Source of the DNA: Onchocerca lupi
Lineage: Eukaryota > Nematoda > Chromadorea > Rhabditida > Onchocercidae
Assembly (NCBI GenBank): GCA_028564675.1
Contig: JAOVVO010000167.1
Coordinates: forward strand, 62,001-126,000
Direction: 5' to 3'
Length of the DNA: 64,000 nt
The notes under the pieces are model-generated. The model saw nothing but the letters and a program-made list of their open reading frames with translations. It ran no database searches and was not told the DNA's origin. The translations under genes and the position numbers were made by a program. Positions 11,347 to 24,500 of the stretch are shown here, in pieces (within the stretch, counting starts at the first letter, position 1; each line of letters starts with the position of its first letter).

Positions 11347-13476
11347 TCAACAGCGGCGATTTAATTGCTGGACAACCGTATACACTGGATATTCGTATGA
11401 CCAATACTGATCGATACGATTATTTGTTACAGTTCTGTACTTATAATGATAAATACCATTTTGTCGATCAGAATAGGTTATCAACTTTATATCTAAATCA
11501 TGTATCATATATCTAAATCAAAATAATAATAATTGTAAATGAAATAGTGAATTTATATTTTCATTCCAGATTTCTTTCCAAATTTTGTAGTTTTCCCACC
11601 AATCTGGTTATATTTAAAATGAGTTCTTTTAAAAATTTTAGATCAAATTTTTTTAATTGGTAAAATTAGAACTTATTGCAGAATCTTAGGTCATAGTATC
11701 ATTTAATCTTTTAAAGTTGTTATTAGATAAGAAAATAGCCTGAATAATTAAAAGATCCCGCATTGCAGTTGTCTGGTTTGCGATAAATTTTTCAAACAGA
11801 TGTGGGAAAATGACATGTACCGGTTGCAAGGTGCAGTGAAACGTACGATTATTCACTTTCATGCACCAGAGCCGCTTGCTAGCATCCAGTGTAGCGTGCG
11901 CATACTACAATGCTGCGGATGTGCCGAAGTAAATGTTTGGATCAATTCAACTAGAATTCTATTGAAATCTCGAAGTTTCTAGACTATTGTGATCGTCGAA
12001 AGTTCAATTCATCAATCCTACGCAACAGCACATCACGTACCATTTTTTGCAAAAAAAATGTTCAAATATTTTTCATCCGTATTGATAAATTGTACTATCT
12101 TTTTCGGTGCTCCAGTGTTTCGGCTTTTTGCTCAGTTAATTTTGACAAGGAAGAATTTTGAAATTTTAAGGAAAGAAAGATTTTCGAAATTTCACATAGT
12201 ATCAGAAATCTAAGAAATTCTTCCTTAGATTTCTGATATTATATGAAACAGTTTATAAAAAGCTACCAAGAAATCCAGAAAATTTCTTTCCACAAAAAAA
12301 TTTACTAATACTTCAACATTTGTCTCATTGATTCCCTCTTCTTCTTTAAAGTTTTGACTTAAGTCAAAGAATTGATATAACTTGCCTGCAATAAGTTCTC
12401 TAGGCTGCATATGCATTAGGACAGGGCAATGAGATTTCTGAATGGCTGTGGAAATCCGTGAATCGGCATAATTGCATTCCGCGGTCATAGCATCTCTCTT
12501 AGAACAAACAGCCATCAAGCAAATAATTGATTTGAAGTGAACGTCTAAAATTTCTAAATCTGTTGAGTGTTCGAGTTTTAACATTTTTTCCTTTCTATTA
12601 TACTGCATGTTAAGAAAACTTTAATCCCTTGTTTTTTAGAGGGCCTGTGAAAGAAAGATCTTGCCGGCTTTGGTTACTTATCCACAACAGGTGATCAACT
12701 TAGGAATCGTTAATGACAAAACAGTAGGAATCTTCGCCAATTCGATAACCAGTTGGCCATGGTGGATTTGGTTCCTAATTTTTTTGGCACTCATCTTACT
12801 TCTTTGCTTATTGCCTTTATTCTTGTTGTTATGTTCTCAACTACTCAAGCACAAAAGGAAGGTAGCAGATTCCAAATCTCGGATTTTACCACCGACTCCA
12901 GCGAAAGCTTCAAATATTCTTGTTCGAGCAAAAGAAATGGAAGCAAATGGTGCTCCTGAAGAAAATTTAAGAAGGCCATCGATACGACCACCGCCGTCTA
13001 CGCGAATATTCCATTCTTCATCCGACTCACTATCTGAAAGTGCTCATTCAACTGCCAGTCATTCTCGGACTGCGGTTGTCATCAAGCAACAACGACCTCG
13101 CGCATCCTGGACAGAACGCACTATTCAAAATGAAATAGAGCCGAGACCAACATTAAGGCATATAGGAGGAACACAACGCTTGAGAAGGGTAATTGAGGAA
13201 TATGGGGACGTGGGTGAGTACCAATACTTTGCGGGATCAGGAATCGAATTCCAGTCTGAAACAGATAAGTATCACGTCGGCAAGAGAGATCCCGAAAAAG
13301 ATGCAGATAGTGCGATCAGCGAACCTCCTCGAATAGTACATCAGCAAACTACCTGTGAAGAAAAATTCTTCAAAAAAAAGGGTTGTCAAAAAGAATTGCT
13401 TGAAGAAGGTTACGATCGCGCTCAACTCACATATACTGTACCTACAAAAGGTTTCTCCCATTCCGAAGTTGTTTAA
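11347..13476 (+). CDS. ZP-domain type I membrane protein (5' end missing)
   Basis: Three exons joined in phase: 11347-11476, 11769-11928, 12640-13476 (stop at 13476). The first two carry the C-terminal half of a zona pellucida domain: LIAGQPYTLDIRMTNTDRY, FCTYNDKYHFVDQNSC, then VKRTIIHFHAP followed by SIQCSVRILQCCGC. The Cys spacing and the 'FxF...QC' strand resemble nematode cuticlin/ZP proteins. The last exon has a Trp-flanked, very hydrophobic membrane span, a basic stop-transfer (KHKRK) and a ~210-residue Ser/Arg/Pro-rich cytoplasmic tail ending SHSEVV. ZP proteins polymerise in apical extracellular matrix (cuticle or dendrite-tip matrix in worms); the tail suggests signalling or cytoskeletal coupling. 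I cannot assign a C. elegans orthologue. The start codon, signal peptide and ZP-N part are not found. No classical RxKR furin site is visible; the nearest basic run before the membrane is ERK. Confidence 0.6.
12190..12248. repeat. Strong inverted repeat (hairpin) in a ZP-gene intron
   Basis: Left arm 12190-12214 and right arm 12224-12248 are 25 bases each and complementary at 23 positions, around a 9-base loop. The inner part of the stem (TATCAGAAATCTAAG) is perfect. It sits in the intron between the last two ZP-gene exons. It could be a palindromic mobile-element remnant or simply an RNA hairpin. Confidence 0.7.
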
Positions 13477-15045
13477 CCTTAATAACCTAGAAAATCATTG
13501 TTGACGATATAAATTCGATCAAATATATTTGTAGTAGTGCGTTTACAAAAATGTATCGGGAAATCCCTAGTTTTTTGTTGTGAAGGGAAGTGGTGAAATA
13601 TCAGTGATAGCCAAAATCATATTTGGACTGATAAGTATAACTGAATGACTTTGCATACTAGATAACAGAACTTAATTGTCTACCGGAAATGTAGTACTTT
13701 AGTTGTTATATCAGAACGATACCTATTCTTACAAACGTTGAATGCCATTTGTTCATTTGTTCAATCGTAATATTTTGTTTCCAAACAGTATTTATTATTC
13801 TTAAGCTGAACACTGCCAATTTTATTACTGCCGTATTTAATTTGCTCTCAAATATGCTCGAATGTCGCGATATAACTAAAGTGAAAAAAATTACTTTAAC
13901 GAATGTCTTTTCCACATCTTACATAGACATAATGAAGCAACTCATGTTTGGAATATCTTGGCTTCAGTTTCTAGACTACTGCTGGCTCAGCTGATGAGCA
14001 TTAATTTTTTTTTTCAAGTAACTTTTCAATCTGTTTTAAAGTAATGCTTACATGAATTTCTTTTGAACACATTCAAAGTTGGCATTCATTTAATTCAACA
14101 TACTGCATTATTCATTATTCATTTTACGTAGACGATCTTTGGATTCCCTAGCTTAATTTAGAATACCTCTAATTTAATCTGCCTTACTGCTAATGAAATA
14201 TGAAAATCTTCGGTTGCAACAGAATCTAGAATTTTCTGTTGAGAATGTGTTTAATCGTTCTGATCTTAGAAAATTTCCAGGCATTAATTGAGAAGGAAGG
14301 AACAAAAATAAGATCGAGGTGCTGAAAACTTTAAAGATTCTAATTTTCATCTCAAGCCAGAATTAATCGAAAATGGGTCATTTTGAATCCAAGATAATTC
14401 ACTATTATTCAAAGATATAAAGAGAAAATGACTGTGACAATCGGTACTGGTGTGTGTTATAATTAATGATTAAAGAAACCAGGAAAAGGGCAACAACCTT
14501 TATTCTCATCTGCTCTCTCGTCGACCTCATCATGATATCAATCTACTGAGTAGTTTGTTAAAATTTCATTGATAAACAATGGTTGCTCATTGACAGCAAT
14601 GGATTCATGCTAATGTCTGATTTTCATGACATTTGTGTTTTCATCACAATCGTCCCATTGATTATTTTTGTTTTCGCAAAATTTCTAAAATTAAATCGAA
14701 GATCAAGAATTGCAGATCGTATGATTTTAAATTGTTGCTTCATTAGGAGCAAGGAGAAATTAGGCTTGCAAAGAAGTTGAGCTCACCTGAATAGTTTGCT
14801 GAATTCAAGAAATAAAATTTCAACTTAAAATTAGGACTGAAAGAACATATGAATACTTTGAACTTTGAAAAAAGTCCAAAATAATCTAGCTTTTTAAGTT
14901 ATTTGGATCATTGTTTAAAAGATTACTGGTCTTTCAGTTTTGTATCGTGATATTTTACAAATGCATTGTGAAGGAAAAGTATGATGATTAAAATTGTTCC
15001 ATAATTTCAGTAGTTCCTCAAATTAGCTAATATTTCTGAAAAAGA
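13477..15045. other. Intergenic between ZP and clarin genes
   Basis: Contains the expected 3' UTR of the ZP gene and the upstream region of the clarin-like gene. No exon chain found. A good acceptor (AATTTCAG, ending 15010) lies 35 bases before the clarin ATG and could receive a spliced leader. Confidence 0.45.
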
Positions 15046-16407
15046 ATGAACAGTCGACGGCGACTATCAATGTTCATTTCTCTGATCATTTTTATAGCTG
15101 CCTTATCTCTGATTGTTGCAGCGTTATTTACTGATTATTGGTCCGAAAGTAGGCCTATCAATAAGAAATTTAACTCTGCGAAAAATTACGTGAATTTGGG
15201 TCTCTTTAAAGGCAGCCGACAGTTGGACTGGGGGTTTGGTCCACGTTACAAAACTTTTTCCGGTAATCTTTCAACAACATCGTTTCAACATCGTCAGTTT
15301 GTAAAAAACATGAATCATGGCTGTGAAAGTTTTCTCGAATTTCTATTTTTTCATTAACCTAATAATCACTTTTTTTTTAGTATATGAGGAATTGCATGAT
15401 CGAGTAGGTTTCGTCTCTAAAGTCCCATGGATGTTTATTCTTTTTTTCTTTGCAATTGGAATTTTATGGAATGCAATCGGTGCAGTTGTCGCACTTTTGA
15501 ACACTGTCGCCAGAGAAACAGATACTGTTGCTGGACCGAAAGGAATTTATTTGTGGAGCGTTCTTGCTGGTACATCAGAAATTTTATTGTTGCATCTAAG
15601 AAATTTTGAATTTCAAATTACGGAAATTTAGAAATTTTTAGGAATTCATTCTCATAGATGTTTTTTATATGAGATCATCGAGATCGTTTGAGCTTGCAAT
15701 ACGATGTTCCCTTCGTTATTCATGACCATGAGGCAAATACAATCGAGAGGCTTTTTTTTCTTTCAGGCTACTTGCTACTTGCTTATATTTCTAGGAAAGT
15801 CCGACATTCTTTCTCTCTCAAATTCACTGTAGAATTCCTTCTCTCCGACAAGAAGAGAAGCCCGAATTTCATTTTGATAGCTCCCACTCCAATCTCTATC
15901 CATCCTTAGTGATTTCATTTTTTCATCAATCTGAATTTGATTTTTCTTTTACAGCGGTTTCATATGCATCAGCATTGATAACTTTCCTAATACAATATGT
16001 GACAACGATTCAAAATAATGTTTTACTAAGTGAACACATCAATAGTGGATTTTCGACGGAGAATCGTACAAGGTCATTGTTTGCTTCAATTCTAAACACT
16101 GTTTAATAACCACTCTTTCCTTCCTTCATTGATATTTTCCATTAGTCTCACACATGGCTTCGCTGTTGCTTTCCTGATCATGAGAAGTGGTCTAACACAT
16201 TTCAGCTCACCAGATAAGTTTTATTTATCAGTTGTGTTCATTTCGAGCAGGTTTGCTTCCAGGCTCAGTTTGTCATTCTATTTTGTCACAACTGCACTGA
16301 TACTTTTGCTGATTCCATGCTTATTGGTTTACGGAACTTCGTCAAACAAACGGAACAATGAAGGAGAAAAGCAGTTTAATGTGGATCATACTGTCTTTAT
16401 GTACTGA
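15046..16407 (+). CDS. Clarin-like tetraspan membrane protein
   Basis: Predicted 226 aa from exons 15046-15262, 15381-15569, 15955-16072 and 16251-16407, phases consistent. Human clarin-1 is 232 aa, so the length fits. Four membrane spans are visible at about residues 8-28, 86-111, 127-147 and 180-203. The first extracellular loop holds NLGLFKGSRQLDWGFGPR, matching the clarin pattern 'GLF-G-RQ-G-G-R'. The segment before the third span, AGPKGIYLWSVLA, also matches clarins (GPLGLYLLS). The chain ends VFMY, resembling the terminal LMY of clarin-1, so a C-terminal hydrophobic ligand motif may be kept. Vertebrate clarins act in hair-cell and photoreceptor synapses (Usher syndrome 3A); the worm function is unknown. 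The last-exon acceptor is uncertain: acceptors ending at 16250 and 16262 are both in frame. Confidence 0.78.
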
Positions 16408-18582
16408 TTATTTTACCTTTTGTATTGTACGAAGATAAAAGTTCGTTCGATTTAGTATTTCGCCTTCTCAACTTTTTTGTGTCTTTCAATTAAAACTATG
16501 ATGAGTTTTGTTATACATTTACATTCCTGCACTATTCCTGTTCCAGATTGGAGAAAGAGAGAACAAAAAAGACGTTCGCGTCACTTGAAGTCCTTATTTC
16601 CGGAAGATTGATTATAAACTTCTTCCTGATCTGAAAATAACAGCCGAGACTGAAAATGAAACTTGCTCACTCCATTGCAAGTCTTTGCTGCGTAATCATA
16701 AGACCGAAAATAGTTAATGTGACAAGGCAAGAGCTACGAAAAGGTAGATATAAAATCATAAATTTTCCTCCAAGAAACAATCTCTTCGTGACCGGTCCAA
16801 AGATTAATCATAGCATGCAAAGGGAAAAAAAAAAAAAAAAACGAAACTCCTTAACAATGATATCGAATCCAGCATCTAGCAATGATGTGTCATGCAGATT
16901 GACCTGATTATATATAGTGCTATTTAAAGTAAATAACTGCGATAAAATGGGCTTCATTTCAATTCAACCGAAGCGACTGTAACTGTCTTACACATACGTG
17001 GAGTTTTCGTACGGTAGTTTTATCATAAGATCCTCCAATCTTGCTTATTATATCCGGAATTCCTTGACGATTGCTACTTTGGGAGTTGAAGTTTTGATCC
17101 ATTCTTTTGCGAAACGCCAACCCAATATCATTCGCAACGATATCTTGGCACCATAACACGGTTGTCCTTTAACCATGGATTTCCGTTGTCCAGGTTTACC
17201 ACTTTAATTTCCTCCTTTCATTAGTTGTTCTTGGTGTTTGCAAGAAACAATTAAAACAATTATCAATCATACGGTTCCCGTGAAAGAATCATCAAAAGTC
17301 TAACTGATGGATGTATTCAACGATCAAATTCGATGCAACTTAGTCGTAGCTCAAATTCACTGCTCTACAATTGGATGATTCTGGCAATATCAGAAAGTGA
17401 GCACTAACATCAAAGAAGTGTCCTGTTATTGATTTCAGCAAATTATCAGAGTTATTCTTCTCGACATTATTCAGTGCCTGACAATTACAACGTTATTTTA
17501 ATTCTCTATTGCTAATACACAAAAAAAGTATTTGTTTCCGTCCCGAAGTAATTTACAGCTTTGAATCATCAAATCTTTTGCCATGGCTGTCAACAGGTTC
17601 AGAGCAATTCCCTTCTCAATTCACTTGCTGCAACTTCTAAACGCTTCGCTGCCAAGTGATCTGAAGTCGAAACACTTCTATCAGAAATCAAGAGCTGCAA
17701 CAGAGAACGACGAAACCTGCAAGGAACCTTTGCTTTTTAGTAGTGTTCGAAGCAAACCGCATGTATTGTTTACGTATTGTCTAAATAGTTTTCTTCGTAT
17801 GGTCGTAGTTCTGCTTATTATGGATCAGTTGGTCTGTGAAAATGCTCGATTCTTTCTCTTTGTCATTCCTTAAAGCAATTTCTAAAGATGAAGTTTGCAA
17901 GAAAACGAAATTAGGAAAGATGAGAATTATGCTTTTCATCTTTTCTTAGATTTAGTACAATGCGCACTCTTATGGATTTTCCTGGCTGGCTCTTTCTCCA
18001 GTTTATATTACCATTTTCCCATTATTCCTTAATTGGAGAAAGGGCAATTTAAAAATGTACATTAAAACAATATTAATTAAATCTAATAAAATGATACCGT
18101 TGAGAACATAACATGGCAGTGGTATGAGAATTTCAAGAAAAGCTACAAAGTAAAATCCAGAGAATTGGAAACTCAAGTAATAAATCTCAAGGACTTGTAC
18201 AGTCGAGTCTCGAAAGCTGAAGCATAAAGTCTTTATTAAGTGTGAGTCACATCGTAATGTCAACTTTTGGTAGTGAACCTTTTTTTTTTTTCGGCTTTAA
18301 AATGTCGGTAGAGAAGATTATTGGTATTATTACTACAAAGTGATTCAGAGTGTCCGTAGATTGCTATGCTGGAAAAGAAAATTGGTTAGTTATTGGAAGC
18401 ATTGAAAATTATGGGAATTTTGAATGTTTCATTAAAAGTCTTGGAATTTTAGTTTTTAAAAGTGAAATTGTTCCGTGATACAGATATTATTAAAGGAGTA
18501 TGCGAGGTAGAGGATTTTAAATATTAGCAGGAGAACTCTGCACTTTATATTTCAAAATTTCCTTCATATGATTCCTTTTCAG
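16408..18582. other. Intergenic; may contain the first exon of the CED-5 gene
   Basis: No domain-bearing exon seen. The CED-5 start codon should lie near the right end, because the exon at 18583 is entered through a splice acceptor and has no ATG in frame. One possibility is a tiny exon with ATGCGAG before GTAGAG near 18500-18508, which would join in phase; this is unproven. Confidence 0.4.
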
Positions 18583-21500
18583 CGCGATGTAACTTTTCAT
18601 GGAATGGTCCCTCCCCTCTAATTTATCCGTTTCTTCCGTTGTATATTGGCGAAAAAGTAACTGTTTCATGCAGTTGTGATGGTGAGCTCTCTTTTAATAT
18701 TGTTTAAATGGGTTACTGCAATATTAGATGAAACAGGTAGGAAAATACGGTTTGAATTGTTGCTAGATAATGTTGGTTTTTCTTGTTATTGCCTTTTTTG
18801 TGTACATCTAAGACTTGTTTCGGTTTTTAATTTTTCCATCACCACAATGGAGGAGTAGTAGTAATAATTACAAAATAGTCTTACTTATAATAGGTGTAAG
18901 AGGCATATGAGAAATTTATGTAGCGATCATTTTTTCATGAATACATTTTGATTTAAAAATTCAGTAGTCGAATTTGTAGTTATTTGGGATTATTTTTAAA
19001 ATAAATATTCTCATTTTTAAATAAATATGCCTATTCTTAGAATTGTTTTTACATAAAAGAGCAAAACTTTTTTGTTACAGAATAATCTCTATTGTTTTTT
19101 ACAAATTATATTGTCGAATTATAGATTGGTCCTACGGTAGCAGTCTGGACAATGGGGACAGATTTGGAATATTTCCGAATAACGCAGTAATATCATTTAA
19201 TGAATCGATACCATCTATATCGAATGAAGCAGTTGAGATCATTGAAGAGCTAACCGATATTCTTAAGGAATGGTGGCATACAGTTAAGGTGTAGTTCATT
19301 TCTGAATCTTATGATAATCGAACCATATCTGGTTGGTTAAACCGTCATTTGTTGAACAATATATAATTTTAAATGCTGATAGAGCATTTAATGGAACGAA
19401 ACCATTTAAGTCAATTAATTCATATCATATCAAGTTCTCATGACTGTTTGAGATTTGTAGAATGTTCGCAAATTTCAGAATACTTATTATCATCAGGCAA
19501 GGATGGAATGTCAAGATGAAGTGCTAGTGTACATGGAAGATCTAATGGTAATGCGCAAAAAAATACTTTCGGGTAATGTTCCCATTGAAGAACTGAGGGA
19601 AATGAGATCAGAATTAGCTAGGAAAATCGATCTGGGCAATCAGTAAGTTCTTATTTTTTGTAATACTGATTTCCAAGAATACGTTTCAGTTTTTTGGTCG
19701 ACGGCCCAGTTTTTTTTTAAATTATTGCCAACATTTTTTGTTGTTATAGATGGCTGGGTCTTGACATGCTTATCAGAGATGATCTGGGCAAAAAAATGGA
19801 TAGCGATACAACATCTGTGGTACAGGTATACCGTGCTCATGTAGATGCTGCCAGTAGAATTCTGAATGATTCTGTACGTTTTAATGCATGCGGATTAAAA
19901 AATAACTCTCATCACTTATCATGCAAGATAATTCTTTTTTTTTTTTTTCAGATTTAATTTTGGAAATATTTTTACAAATTTCAATTCTTAGTTGATGGAA
20001 CCAAGTGAATCGTAGTTTCTATTTTTATGGTTCAGAAACCTAATGATGTGCCTGGAGTAACTGCTTTTTCTCTGCTGGTTCATGCTCTTTCCGCAACGGT
20101 TGACTCGAAAGCGGAGTGCGAATTCACATTATCCTTATATGATACTTCTGAAAAGAAGTTTATATCGTATGTTATCATGAGATTTTATTTTCTAATTAAT
20201 TTTTCAAAGACATATAAAAAATTTTGTTCTTTGTAATTTACTGAATATTGCAGCGAAAACTTCGTATTTTACTGGAGTTTCTCCACGGGTAATTTGACGA
20301 ATTGCAGTAGTAAAGTCTTGTTCAATGTAAGTTTTGATACTTGTCTGACCTTAATTTTTTTTGTTAATGTTTACGATTGTCCAATAAAGATATTATGAAA
20401 TTCAGATATAGTTTTGTGTGTTGGATTTCATAGATAATTATATAATATCATATATAATAAGAATGGGACGAAAAGTTTCCGTTAGGTCAGTTTGTCGGTG
20501 GTCTATTTCTATATGCAGATAATATTTAAAATTTTTAATTATAGGATCTCGGTTCAAAAGAATATCCTTCCTCTTTATTGTCAATGGAAGCCCATCGCCT
20601 TCTGCTATGTATTAGAGTTGCACGAATTGCTCCAATTGAACAGATTTCCTCAACTTTGAAGAAACACGCTGACCTCGGTCCACCTCAACTTTGGCCCCGA
20701 CAACCATATGCTGCTGCAGTACTGGATCTGTCAAATGTTATAGGCAATTCGCATAGTGCTACTGAACATATCATTTCTTTAAATCGGTAATAAGCCAAGC
20801 AAAATTTTATCCTGTTGCTGTAATCATAGACTTAATGTTGAAACTGAGATGTGCCTGTATTTTTATGGAAATTAGATTTATTTCGGTGTTTATAGCATTT
20901 TGAAATGATTTTACAGTGATGATAGTTTGGAACAGCTGATAGCTCGAGCAAGCACTGCGAGGACAAACAATTCCTTGAAAACAGTGAATGGAGAACTTTC
21001 CGGTAATGAACATATTTTCAGTTAGTTTTTTCAATGCAGACTCAAGTTTAGATTAAGAGCTGCTTGGAACTACTTAGATTTCGTGAATTAGCTTGCATAA
21101 AATCAATGATTTTCCAGTTATTTCATTGAATTTTAGCGTTTGGGCGAGCACAGCTAATGATCTCAACAGAAGTCCTTCTTGGTTCGCTAATCCAAATAAA
21201 AAAGATGCACCCTCAGATTTTTTCAAGTAATCCGCCATTCGAATTGAGAAGATTATCGTTTGCAGATATTATTTCGGCAGGTAAACAGTTTCGTCACATA
21301 GTTTTTCGAATTAATATTGTAAGACTAGATTTTCTTAACATTTTTTAACTTTCCGATTATCTGAATTTAAACACTTCTGTCCACTGAAATGTACTGAAAT
21401 ATAATTTTGGAGTATCGGAATATCAAAAAATTGAATGTATTGCAGATGACATTCGAAATGATTTGTATGTTACATTACTGCAAGGTGATTTGCATGGTGG

Positions 21501-24500
21501 TAAAGGATCGGACAAAAATATTGAAGTACGAGTAACAGTTGTTGATACGAACGGAATAGTTGAAAATGTAATTTTCAAACATTCATGACTGATTTGCATT
21601 ACTTGAAATCTGTAATAAATCTTCTTGAAATTTCTTCTCATCATTAAGGTGTAATTTTTTTATTGTTTAGAGCATCGTTATGATCACTGCAGATGGAATA
21701 CGCTGTAGAACAACATATCAAAGTCTGGTTTTTTATCATGATGATAAACCGAAATGGAATGAAGCTATCAAAGTATGCCATTGTTACAATTTTGTAAATA
21801 TTTTTTAAACATAGTCCGAAAAAAACTTGGTTTCTTGCTCATAGTTCTAAAATTAAATTTATAAAAACCAGTTTTGACAGTTAGATTGTCTTCCTAAAAA
21901 AATGCATCATTTTCTCACTTCTGTTCGTCGTAGGTACAGATTCCGGAGAATATCGACCAGAATATTCATCTTAGAATAACTTTTCATCATAAAAAAGCTT
22001 TTGATAAAACAAAACAAGAAAAAGGACCTTTTGCATTAGCATTTGCGCGCATTATGGAAGGTGCAACTTTGATCAGGGATGGTTTGCATGAATTATTAGT
22101 TTATAAGGTTAGTTTACAATGTATATTTATATAAATCAAAACTCCTACCCTTTAAACGAAAGTTTCATTAATATTTTCCATACTCCATATTAAAATTTAT
22201 TTCAACTTCATTTTTTAGAAAATTTAGATTGAGACGGGACGTTTTGATGATAATGATACTAGTTATACTCGCTTGCCTGCCACGCGAGGGGAGCTTAAGG
22301 CTTCTCAATCTCAGTTGAGGCCTCAAACAGCAACCTTTATTTATGGCGAAAAAAATTTTCTAACCATTGAAACAGTAACTTGCTCGACAACACTAACTCA
22401 TAACAAGAGTCTCTTGGATATACTCAGATGGAAACAAAATAGGTGTGTGCGATTTCCTTCTGAGTTAAAAAAAAAAAAGAAAAAAGTGATTTCGTAGTTT
22501 TGTAGGTCCTTGTATTCATATTTTTTATGGCATTAAATTTCGAATTAGAAATGAAAATACTTTTAACACTATATATGGGGAGTATTTGTTATAGTTCCTT
22601 TTCCAGAAGCAACTTAAAAGAAAGATTGGAAGAAATTTCAAAACCAAAATTTCTAGCAGTTGGTGAAGAGTTGGTGAAGTTCATTCCGAACTTTTGCGAC
22701 GCTCTTTTCGAAATTTTAGATCATTATCCAGAATACGACAGTTTAATTTTTGATAATTTGGTAAATTGTTATATTTCAGCTCCTGATGATAGCTTTCTGC
22801 ATAATTTCATGAAGTTTATTTCTAAAATTTTATTTTTTCTTTTTCAGTATTTCCCTAATATTGTTTCTAGTTTTTTCATCGAGCATTTGAGTATTTTTTT
22901 TAAAGATTTTATCAATTAGTATATATTTTTAAGATCACTTTAATACAACTGGTAAATGAGGAGCGCTATAAGAATTTCCGACCAGTACTTGATAAATATG
23001 TGGAGAATTTTCATTCAACTGTAGCATTTTTGTATGTTATAAACTATCAATAAAATTTAAATTAACAAAAACGTGAAGTATTTGTTAAATATTTATTATT
23101 ATTATTATTATTGTTTGCAATGTTGATTTTAATTAGGTAAGAATTGAAACATATACTGATTCGACAAACATTATTGTCTGTTTTTACAGCGGCGGTTTTG
23201 GTGAGCTTGGTAGTTGCCAATATTTTTCAATAAAATGTGTTGAAGCAAATCAGAATATAAAATGAAATGTGATGGAAATTTTCAGAAAATTGTTACCAGT
23301 TCTTCGTAAAAGAATTGAAAATGCAGAAGATACGCACGAAAGATCATTAAATACAATGAAAAGTCTTGGCACCCTTATTAAATTGGTCGTTAGATCAAAA
23401 TTATGCAGTAACAGGTAATTTCTCAGTTTTAGAAAAAAGAATATATTCACAAAAAATATGGGGAAATCTAGACAAAATATCATCTTCAGGTGTTAAGGTT
23501 CCTTTGGGGATTTAAGTAAATTCAAATTTGTAGACTTGGTATAGCTTCAAATAATTTCCAAATTTTGATCAATGAACTACTGGAAGCATTTGTCGTATTT
23601 ATGCAAAATAAGCGAGTACGTATGACTTGTCAAAATATGGCATTGAAACATATACCAGCAATCATTCCACATCTTACCTATTACGACGTTTACAACAGCG
23701 TTGATCTGACGTATGGTTTTGAATTGATGATAAATAGATGTATTAGAGAAAAATTTTCTTTATTGTACACGAGATTTTTGTTTTGTAATTATTGCTCAAA
23801 AAATGGTATCAGTCATATTATCATCTCAGATGCATATTTTCAATAGACTTGTTTTAAACGTGCCGAAATTCCGAACTTTCCTTGATAATTTGTAATGATA
23901 ACTCTATCTGAGGTTTAATGAACGGTTGAAAGATTCAGTGGAGGTAGGCATTTCGTTAATATAATATTGTTAATTTAAGGAATTTCTTAGTACGGTTAAT
24001 GGATAATCTTGGTGAAAATATAAGTTCAAGGTGCCGTTTGAATTTCCTTAAAAATATAGTGCAGACGGAGCACTTCATCCAGGAAGAAAACCGGAAGAAG
24101 CTGTTGCCGAAGGTCACTAATCAATTCTTTTCAGTATCATAGTTTCTTTGTTCTGCATTCTTGTAATTTGACGTCCTTGACTGGTTGAAGAAAACATGAT
24201 TCTTTTGTATGGCATATGTGGATTCTGTTTTTCTTTTTAACTGCTAAAGTAGATATGAAAAAGTGGAGCTTTTATATTATTCATTGGCTTAATGAAGAAT
24301 AGATTTTAAACAGTATTGCAAAATCATAACATTATTCTTGGCCATAGCAAATTCATTAATCATTGATAACTGTTTTGTTTAGCTCAATGTTAGCAGTACT
24401 GGATCATTGAATCACAGAGTAATAAATTTAATTTTGAACTTATTGATGGCATTTAATACATAAATTTTCGTTGTAATATTTGTTAAGTACATCGCTCAAA

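Noticed and set aside
17583..17873. 96-codon plus-strand frame before ced-5
   Set aside because: No recognisable domain and no splice continuity with the CED-5 exons.
23205..23215. Possible micro-exon CGGCGGTTTTG in ced-5
   Set aside because: It has an acceptor and a donor, but exon 22934-23031 joins 23286 directly in phase, matching the DOCK alignment without it.
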